From Poa pratensis (lineage: Eukaryota; Streptophyta; Magnoliopsida; Poales; Poaceae), in assembly GCA_947311845.1 (NCBI GenBank), contig CAMZMU010000027.1, forward strand, positions 32,999,723 to 33,063,722: 64,000 bases of DNA, written 5' to 3'. The translations under genes were made by a program, and so were the position numbers. Positions 54,801-64,000 of the stretch are shown here, one piece after another. The notes under the pieces are model-generated. The model ran no database searches, was not told the DNA's origin, and saw only the letters and a list, made by a program, of their open reading frames with translations. How positions within the stretch are numbered: position 1 is the stretch's first letter; each line of letters begins with the position of its first letter.

Positions 54801-57800
54801 TGTGAGGACCGGAATTACACTTCCAGACCTCCTGTGTAATCATGTCAATCCCAAGATCAATGTTGACAACACAGCGAAATGATACCATTACAGAACGTAC
54901 AAAAAGTACAGTTACATAGTTTGAATAGCAATAGCGAAATGTCTTGTGACATTTGTTACAATCAGAAAGCTCAGCGGAAATATAAATGCGAAGTGACTCC
55001 ATCTAGCCACAGGCAGTCGATGTAGTCCACGAGGCCTCACTCTTAAGCATCGTCGTAGTAGTCGTAGTCTTCTTCTTCGTAGTGATCTGAATAATCAACA
55101 AAAGCAATGCGATGAGTACATAATAATGTACTCAGCGTGCCCCCCATGCAAAACCTATAATAGCTACATGTGGCTTCAAAGAAAGGCTATATGGTTCTTT
55201 TGCATAAAAGTTAATTTTGTTTGCAATACCATATGTAGTAGTTTTGATAAAAACGATTTTAGATGAAAACAGGTTTTGTATTCAGTGTAATGTTTCTCAT
55301 CATTGTGAGTGTCCTCGACACCTCACGTTCTCCATAAGATTCCAGAATAGGGGTAGAGGGAAGTAGCAAAACAGGGTTCTTGTATGTCAAGAAAGATTCA
55401 TGTGTCGTCCATGACCGTGGACACGACTATTCGAATAGTTTTACACTCTGCAGAGGTGGTACACTTTCACCACACGTCACAAACTCGCCTAATTACAACC
55501 AGCCGTCGCTAGCATAGCAATAGAGAATTCGTGACAAGGTCTTTTAGCTAGATCCGCCAAAGATGTGACATGCCCACCGGGTATGGCGCCGGAACTAAGA
55601 GTACGTCCCCAAACCGGTCCCCCCATCTGTGCCGAAGGTTCTCCCGTAGGCAGACACCCCATCTGCGGTACGGCGACATCGACACCAAAGGCTGACTAAC
55701 TTACTTGACCCAGCCAGAGCCCATTAGCATGTGGTTGTACGGTGGTCACAATCTTCAAATCCGAGACTTATTAGGCCCTTATGCGGCACGGACGACGGAT
55801 TGCCCCCTTCAGCTTGTGAAGGGCAGCCAATCGCTCCTTCATCAGTTGATCCAACAGTCGCCCGCACCAATGTTTAGATGGTAAGTTTCACCCAGAGTAG
55901 AAGGTAGAGTAGAGGAAGCAACAACGGCTTATCAGCCAAGCTCAACGAGCTCATCAAGTTCAGAAAGATGTTTGTGACCCAAGGGTCAACCAATTCCTCC
56001 AAAGAGGCAAGATAAAGATATCCTACTGGATATTAAGCATGTCTAAGCATTTCTACTCTACAGGATTACTATATAATTTCTACTCAGGGTATCATGTATA
56101 TAAGGCGACAAGCGGATCAGGCTGGTGTGTCAATCGACACGCCAGTAAATAAAATAGCATGCATATTTGTAAAACAATAAAATAATGCCCTTTTAAAAAC
56201 ATAGGATAAACCATGAGAGGGGGGGGGGCATGCCTTCGTTGACGAATCCTTCTTCTTCAATAAGCTGGTTATATCCACATTCTACAATAAACAGATTTTA
56301 TCCATGTTCTTCATTAAGCTGATTATATCCACGTCCAACCACATCACTCCCTACTCGTCGTAACGATAGCAAATGGCAACCAAATAAATACCAAACCAAT
56401 AATTACCAAAACCAAATGAAATGAAATGCATATGAGAATGAAGGGAGTAGTAATTGAAGAATAGGACATCATAACTCAGATAGAATTGTGGAAGTGAGTT
56501 GTGGCAACTCGGATATGAATAAAATGGCATGGATAGGATGCTAGGATAGATTACCAGAATAGAATGTCATCATAAGAGACATGGATAGATATTACTATAT
56601 CTAACTGTCTACAAACCCGGCATAGGGGTCATAGCATAATTGGTCATACCTGTGTAACACCTAAACTCAAATAGCATAATGTAGCGTAACTAGCTAACTA
56701 GTAAACGTACAAGCAAGACATAGCGATGAAAGATAGCATACTAGTTTGTAATCATCAAACAACATTTATCATACTAGTGATACAAACAACAACTAGGATT
56801 ATCTAGCATGATAACACAAGGTACACAAGATACAAAGATAGCTAAGCATGAATATTTAAACTAGACAAACAACGCAATGTAAAATCACAATATGTTACTT
56901 ATAGCATGAATACAACAACTAAGTTTATACATGAGCTACTAAACAACATGAGCAATCAAAGAATACCATCTTCTGATAAAGTACTAACATACTTTGCAAA
57001 AGTACGAAACAGGTAATAAACTATTACTAAGCAAAACTTAGCTTAGACACGCATTAAGTAGAAAAACTAGTAGTAACAACCATATATGAATAAAAGAAAT
57101 AAACATGCATCAACAACACGTATATTATTAAACAATGCCAAGCAAAAGAATAATTACAAAGTAATGCGAGCAATTATATTTCTAATAATAATCGACAAAC
57201 TACTATTTAAATACAATGAACGTCTAAACATGTCATCCACTAATATACAGAAATTACATACAACTCCTACACATGTGATTTAACTAGTAATAAATCACAC
57301 ACAAAATCAAGCATATAAATTAAATACGTTTTGACCCAAAGTTTGATGTATGAAAGCCTAGAGTAAATTCTACCCAATGGATTTAAAATCCAACACCACC
57401 AAAAGGTTTCTAAGGTCATCTAGATACTTGCACATGTTTAGATCGAAGCGTGAAGACGAACCACCGAGAAAGGATTTGCATGACAAATGTGAGTATTCAA
57501 CGAATTGGCATCAATGGAATTTGATCTATGATCGTCGGATTGGAGATCTGTCTTCTCCGTGGGATTGCTGGATATGTGTTGCACAAAGTGACGTGAAAAG
57601 ATCTCGCGAATTTGTGATCAATGGTATAGCTAGATGAAATACTCATGTCGGTGTCGGATGACATGGTTAGGAGTTGGAGTGGATAGTGGCATGGATAGAT
57701 TGCAAAAGGATGTCTAGGAGACAGGGCTACATGATATGAGATAACTATGCATGGGAAGCGATCTGATTCTCACCATAGGCGACGAACTCATCCGACGAAG

Positions 57801-59062
57801 TCGATGAACAGAGAAGATGTGGTCGCGAAATTCGTCTGCTGCAATCAACCAATCCAGCTTCCGGTCGCCTGAATCGGTCCTTCTGCTCCTTGTAGTCATT
57901 CTGGCGCGACAGTTCGTCATGGCGTGGCCGGAGTCGCTGGGAGTGCGGGCGGCGTCCAAGGATGGTGTGGATCGGAGCTCCACCAGATTAGATCGTGGGG
58001 CGAGCTATGGTTTGTACTGGTGGCTCGAGATGGAAAACAAGATCAAGAAGGTATCGGTTGGGTGCTCTAGATAGGCAGGGGCGAGGACGCAGAGCGACGC
58101 TTGGCTCACTGGCGTTTCGCCTGGGTGCCTGAAGCAGTGCGACGTTCTTCACACGCCAACCGACTGGAAAAATGAACGCCGGAGTAAATAGAATTGATGC
58201 GGCAGTTTTAGCCTTTCAGGGAGCTTCCGTTTCTGTCTGGTGCTGTAAATGCCTGCGAGTAGAGGGAGCAGCGAAGCTTCGCTCGGCTCGGCTGGGCTCT
58301 GTCCCGTCCGTGTGGCGTGAGAGCAAGGGAGCGCTAGGCTGGGCTGGCTTGGCTGGGGCAACACAACTCGATGAACAAGAAAAGAAAAGACGAAGAATCG
58401 ATCTGTGAGCCTAGGCTCGGATGAGATTGGATCGATATGACTTTATAGAAAGAAAGTAAATAACTAGTCTGCTTGCTTCGGTGATTGACAGGAAAAAGAA
58501 AAGAAAGAAAAGAGGGACAGACCGAAAGAATAGATATCCGAATACGTACAGGTGCAAGTCAGCCAAAGCTTGGTGTACATGCACGTGTGCAATGGGATTT
58601 TAGAGAGAGGACATTGGGAAAATAGCAAGGGAGGAAAGAAATCAACTGATACTGTACTAGTCAAATACTGGCGTGTATGTGCATGGCTAAAGCATGCATG
58701 TTCATACGTGTGATCATCTGAAGGACCAAATCCAATTAGGATTTTAGAGGGAATGAATTAAGAGATAAAAGGAGTAGATTTCCCTTTTAGGGAAATCTAG
58801 AAAATGATATAAAGTTCTGAAAATACCAAATGAATTTATGAAAATGAAATCAACTTCAAGGATATTTTAATATCTAGAAACCAAGAAAAAATACGATCCA
58901 ACTTGAATGACAAATAAGAAAAATATTTATACAAGTTTATGCTAAATTCATTTTAAAGCTTCATGTTTAAGAAAAGTCTAGTTAAGTTTTATTTTATTAA
59001 ACGAAATTTGCAAGTCCTCATTTTTGATTTTTTTTGAAAACTCCAAAAATCGGCCCGTTACA
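54801..59062 (-). repeat. 3-prime LTR of the LARD
   Basis: 4262 bp. Against the other copy it shows single-base differences and small indels, for example a 7 bp difference near 55230, and lacks about 70 bp present in the other copy near 62260-62330. Short ORFs inside are shared by both copies and not coding by any sign. Confidence 0.85.
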
Positions 59063-59079
59063 ATTCTACCCCCCTTAAA
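59063..59079 (-). other. Polypurine tract of the LARD
   Basis: On the minus strand taaggggggtagaat abuts the start of the 3-prime LTR. Confidence 0.75.
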
Positions 59080-60528
59080 ACAATCTCGTCCCCGAGATTC
59101 GGGCTCACTATAGATTGGGTTTTGGATGGCTGGCTTTACCGTTGATGTGGTGCTCAGCTGAAGTTTTTCAACGGTTGATTTTCCATTGCTTCAGGCACAT
59201 GTGTGCTACCCCCCTTGAAAGAACTCTTGTTGGGGTTTTCCCTGTAGACCGTGATACTTCACATAATCATTAAGTGATGTATGATTCTCCTGGTTAAGTT
59301 CCTCCGTTGTTAAGCCATTGGTCGCAAAATTGCAAAGGCCACAACCGAAACAATGCTTATCTTCAATCTTGGCATCAAGTCCGTCCCTTTTGGATCTTGA
59401 GGTCTTTGATGTATATTGAAAGTTTAACTCCAATCGAGATTGGTATTGCCTTCTTTCTTGGATAGGTATTGGCAAACTATCCATCTTCACCATAGGAGGG
59501 GCATATCTTTCTTCTAGTGTACGTTGGCATTGTCCTTCCCTAATTCTTATTTTGTGAGAAGATGTGTTACAAAGCATGTCTTTCTGTCTTGATTTCTTCC
59601 ACCTAGTGAGGCACATATTGGTTGAATGCTCTTCTTTCCCACCACTCAACACAAGCCTTCCCTTAAATGTTGACAGGGTCACTACATTTTCGTTGGGCTT
59701 CGTTTGCTAGATCATATGAAGTCTTCCTGTTTCTATGCGCCGATGGTAAATGCGGTTACTCCTTGAACGTACGGCTAACTCTTGCGCGACCGAGTTTTGT
59801 TTGCTTTGTTTGTGACTTGGATCTCCTCAGACAGTGTGTCTGATTTCACCTCACAGTTCACATGCACAGCTCTTCCTTCTTGATTATTGGGAAAAGTGGA
59901 AAAAGGTCTCCTATGCAGGTACCACACATTCTTCTCCCTTCATCGTGTGGCTATTGAGAGCTTCAAGGGCTCATAGATAAGAGGGAAAAGAATAATGCAG
60001 GTGAAAAAACTAGATTGGAAGGGGTATCCAAGAATAAAACACGAGAATACCCAAAAGGCTTTTCAAACACGAGAGTAAAAAAATAGTTTCTTTGAAACTA
60101 CATAGGGTTTTAGCATGACTGCATATAAAAGGTACCAAAGGCAAAAATATGCAGACATTGCTCAAGCAAAAACACTTTACCCTAAATGATGTGAACTATA
60201 CAACTACCAGGGATCTATCCAACCTTATCCTATTTGGTTTGGTCATAACTTTTCTTAGTGTAGATCTTTGACATTGAAAAACGCAGTGTGTGATTGATGA
60301 CTCTTGAATCCTTGAGTTCTTGAGATGGCTTATCTTTGATAGGGTATGGTATACTAAAGAGGTAGTTTAGGGAAGAAGCAGTTAAACACAATGTTGAACA
60401 AGAAAAGACAAGGAATAGAAATAGTCAAGAATTAGACTACGAGGATTTATAAAAATAGATTTTGTTTCTTCAAAACAGTCTCTAAGGCTTTCCATTTCTA
60501 ACTAAGGCCACGTGACTAGGTCGACGTC
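59080..60528 (-). other. Interior of the LARD
   Basis: The only sizeable ORF in element orientation is 59682-59206 (158 residues, MTLSTFKGRLVLSGGKEEHS). It is rich in basic residues and has HCFGCGLCNF, a Cys cluster not matching a CCHC knuckle. No known domain recognised; most of the interior is non-coding. Confidence 0.6.
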
Positions 60529-60541
60529 GGCTCTGATACCA
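60529..60541 (-). other. Primer binding site of the LARD (initiator Met type)
   Basis: TGGTATCAGAGCC on the minus strand, four bases from the LTR end CTCACA. This is the standard plant PBS complementary to initiator tRNA-Met. Confidence 0.88.
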
Positions 60542-60545
60542 CTTC

Positions 60546-63500
60546 TGTGAGAACCGGAATTACACTTCCAGACCTCCTGTGTAATCATGTCAATCCCAAG
60601 ATCAATGTTGACAACACATCGAAATGATACCATTGCAAAACGTACAAAAAGTACAGTTACATAGTTCGAATAGCAATAGCGAAATGTCTTGTGACATTTG
60701 TTACAATCAGAAAGCTCAGCGGAAATATAAATGCGAAGTGACTCCATCTAGACACAGGCAGTCGATGTAGTCCACGAGGCCTCACTCTTAAGCATCATCG
60801 TAGTAGTCGTAGTCTTCTTCTTCTTTGTAGTGATCTGAATAATCAACAAAAGCAATGCGATGAGTACATAATAATGTACTCAGCGTGCCCCCTCATGCAA
60901 AACCTATAATAGCTACATGTGGCTTCAAAGAAAGGCTATATGGTTCTTTTGCATAAAAGCTAATTTTGTTTGCAATGTAGTAGTTTTGATAAAAACGATT
61001 TTAGATGAAAACAGGTTTTGTATTCAGTGTAATGTTTCTCATCATTGTGAGTGTCCTCGACACCTCACGTTCTCCATAGAATTCCAGAATAGGGGTAGAA
61101 GGAAATAGCAAAATAGGGTTCCTGTATGTCAAGAAAGATTCATGTGTCGTCCATGACCGTGGACACGGCTATTCGAATAGTTTTACACTCTGCAAGATGT
61201 GGTACACTTTCACCACACGTCACAAACTCGCCTAATTGCAACCAGCCGTCGCTAGCATAGCAATACAGAATTCGTGACAAGGTCTTTTAGCTAGACCCCC
61301 CAAAGATGTCACATGCCCACCGGGTATGGCGCCGGAACTGAGAGTACGTCCCCAAACCGGTCCCCCATTCTGTGCCGAAGGTTCTCCCGTAGGCAGACAC
61401 CCCATCTGCGGTATGGCGACATCGACACCAAAGGCTGACTAACTTACTTGACCCAGCCAGAGCCCATTAGCATGTGGTTGTACGGTGGTCACAATCTTCA
61501 AATCCGAGACTTATTAGGCCCTTATGCGGCACGGACGACGGATTGCCCCCTTCAGCTTGTGAAGGGCAGCCAATCGCTCCTTCATCAGTTGATCCAGCAG
61601 TCGCCCGCATCAATGTTTAGATGGTAAGTTTCACCCAGAGTAGAAGGTAGAGTAGAGGAAGCAACAATGGCTTATTAGTCAAGCTCAACGAGCTCATCAA
61701 GTTCAGAAAGATGTTTGTGACCCAAGGGTCAACCAATTCCTCCAAAGAGGCAAGATAAAGATATCCTACTGGATATTAAGCATGGCTAAGCATTTCTACT
61801 CTACAGGATTACTATATAATTTCTACTCAGGGTATCATGTATATAAGGCGACAAGTGGATCAGGCTGGTGTGTCAATCGACACGCCAGTAAATAAAATAG
61901 CATGCATATTTGTAAAACAATAAAATAATGCCCTTTTAAAAACATAGGATAAAACATGAGAGGAGGGGGGGCATGCCTTCGTTGACGAATTGTTCTTCTT
62001 CAATAAGCTGGTTATATCCACATTCTACAATAAACTGATTTTATCCATGTTCTTCATTAAGCTGATTATATCCACGTCCAACCACGTCACTCCCTACTCG
62101 TCGTAACGATAGCAAATGGCAACCAAATAAATACCAAAGCAATAATTACCAAATTCAAATAAAATACGAATGTGAATGAAGGGAGTAGTAGTTGAAGAAG
62201 AAGATAGGACAACTTGATAGAATTGTGGAAGTGAGTTGTGGGAACTCGGATATATGAATCAAATGGCATATACGGGATGCCCGAATAGATTATCAGAATT
62301 GGATGTAGTGCTAGGATATTAATAATAGAATGTCGTCGGCATGGATAGGATGATAGGATAGATTATCATAGTAGATTGTCGACATAAGACATATGGATGG
62401 ACCTCACCATATCTAATTGCTTACAAACCCGACATAGGGTTATAACATAGTTGGTCAAACACTTGTAACCCCTGAACTCAAATAGCATAATGTAGCGTAA
62501 CTAGCTAACTAGTAAACGTACAAGCAAGACATAGCGATGAAAGATATCATACTAGTTTGTAATCATCAAACAACATTTATCATACTAGTGATACAAACAA
62601 CAACTAGGATTATCTAGCATGATAACACAAGGTACACAAGATACAAAGATAGCTAAGCATGAATATTTAAACTAGACAAACAACGCAATGTAAAATCACA
62701 ATATGTTACTTATAGCATGAATACAACAACTAAGTTTATACATGAGCTACTAAACAACATGAGCAATCAAAGAATACCATCTTCTTATAAAGTACTAACA
62801 TACTTTGCAAAAGTACGAAACATGTAATAAACTATTACTAAGCAAAACTTAGCTTAGACACGCATTAAGTAGAAAAACTAGTAGTAACAAGCCATATATG
62901 AATAAAAGAAATAAACATGCATCAACAACACGTATATTATTAAACAATGCCAAGCAAAAGAATAATTACAAAGTAATGCGAGCAATTATATTTCTAATAA
63001 TAATCGACAAACTACTATTTAAATACAATGAACGTCTAAACATGTCATCCACTAATATACAGAAATTACATACAACTCCTACACATGTGATTTAACTAGT
63101 AATAAATCACACACAAAATCAAGCATATAAATTAAATACGTTTTGACCCAAAGTTCGATATATGAAAGCCTAGAATAAATTCTACCCAATGGATTTAAAA
63201 TCCAGCACCACCAAAAGGTTTCTAAGGTCATCTAGATACTTGCACATGTTTAGATCGAAGCGTGAAGACGAACCACCGAGAAAGGATTTGCATGACAAAT
63301 GTGAGTATTCAACGAATTGACATCAATGGAATTTGATCTATGATCGTCGGATTGGAGATCTGTCTTCTCCGTGGGATTGCTGGATATGTGTTGCACAAAG
63401 TGACGCGAAAAGATCTCACGAATTTGTGATCAATGGTATAGCTAGATGAAATACTCATGTCGGTGTCGGATGACATGGTTAGGAGTTGGAGTGGATAGTG

Positions 63501-64000
63501 GCATGGATAGATTGCAAAAGGATGTCTAGGAGACAGGGCTACATGATATGAGATAACTATGCATGGGAAGCGATCTGATTCTCACCATAGGCGACGAACT
63601 CATCTGACGAAGTCGATGAACAGAGAAGATGTGGTTGCGAAATTCGTCTGCTGCAATCAACCAATCCAGCTTCCGGTCGCCTGAATCGGTCCTTCTGCTC
63701 CTTGTAGTCATTCTGGCGCGACAGTTCGTCATGGCGTGGCCGGAGTCGCTGGGAGTGCGGGCGGCGTCCAAGGATGGTGTGGATCGGAGCTCCACCAGAT
63801 TAGATCGTGGGGCGAGCTATGGTTTGTACTGGTGGCTCGAGATGGAAAACAAGAGCAAGAAGGTATCGGTTGGGTGCTCTAGATAGGCAGGGGCGAGGAC
63901 GCAGAGCGACGCTTGGCTCACTGGCGTTTCGCCTGGGTGCCTGAAGCAGTGCGACGTTCTTCACACGCCAACCGACTGGAAAAATGAACGCCGGAGTAAA
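60546..64000 (-). repeat. 5-prime LTR of the LARD, incomplete at window edge
   Basis: Matches 54801 to about 58188 of the other LTR; roughly 870 bp should lie outside. It contains an extra partial tandem copy of a gcatggataggatg-like unit near 62260-62350. Confidence 0.85.

Larger units (their letters stand above)
54801..64000 (-). mobile_element. LARD-type non-autonomous LTR retrotransposon, runs off right edge
   Basis: Two long repeats, 54801-59062 and 60546 to the window end, flank only 1483 bp. On the minus strand the repeat reads TGTAACGGGCCGATTTTTGG ... GGTCCTCACA, so TG...CA. The initiator-Met primer binding site is next to the right repeat and a polypurine tract next to the left one, which fixes the orientation as minus. 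No gag or pol domain is present. The size pattern, LTR over 4 kb with a small interior, is that of LARDs such as barley Sukkula; identity with a named family cannot be tested here. Confidence 0.85.

Noticed and set aside
57086..58074. Small ORFs in the LARD LTR
   Set aside because: They occur in both LTR copies because the LTR is duplicated; one (57377-57637) has a stop codon in the second copy.

Overview
This window is nuclear DNA from a grass, most likely a large-genome pooid (wheat, barley, rye or oat group). The evidence is a few intron-containing plant genes with GC-rich first exons, embedded in nested Ty3/Gypsy LTR retrotransposons, a CACTA transposon, Harbinger/Tourist elements, a tRNA-derived SINE and other poly(A) retroposons. 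I see no prokaryotic, organellar or viral locus. The taxon is inferred from repeat and gene types; no search was run.

Genes, left to right. An SNM1/Apollo-type beta-CASP nuclease gene (minus, 1-1786) runs off the left edge. A universal stress protein gene of the PHOS32/34 type (minus, about 3071-6971) follows. A cytosolic-type cysteinyl-tRNA synthetase gene (minus, 10192-29013) carries several reading-frame lesions and is split by a 12.6 kb retrotransposon in its third intron. A frataxin gene (plus, 29350-30981) lies head to head with it, 336 bp away. A small EF-hand protein gene of the KIC/PBP1 type (minus, 31368-31700) ends the gene-bearing part. Right of 31.7 kb I see only transposable elements and unassigned sequence.

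Mobile DNA. In the gene-bearing half there are a SINE (about 2 kb), Tourist-like MITEs (5.6 and 31.9 kb), an inverted-repeat element (7.9-9.2 kb) carrying a GC-rich poly(A) retroposon, a related retroposon at 32.2 kb, and a Helitron 3-prime end (25.84 kb). The first complete LTR element (12156-24798) is a Tat/Retand-type Gypsy with an antisense Transposase_28-like ORF region and an inverted solo LTR of its own family. The right half is nested: a Harbinger-like element (33.8-35.1 kb); a second Tat-type Gypsy truncated in integrase (36861-43062); the 3-prime part of a CACTA with a viroplasmin/RNase H1-N ORF (to 45305); remains of an Athila-like element (45.3-49.5 kb); a Harbinger ORF1 fragment; a second Athila-like element (50069-54800); and, inserted in that, a non-autonomous LARD-type element on the minus strand with 4.26 kb LTRs and a 1.5 kb interior (54801 to beyond 64000).

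Points most worth a second look: a TAG codon at the same place, between protease and reverse transcriptase, in two different Tat elements; many frame breaks that are one-base contractions of homopolymers, in genes and transposons alike, which raises the question of consensus errors; the disrupted synthetase/frataxin pair; two related 0.7 kb GC-rich retroposons; and the LARD.
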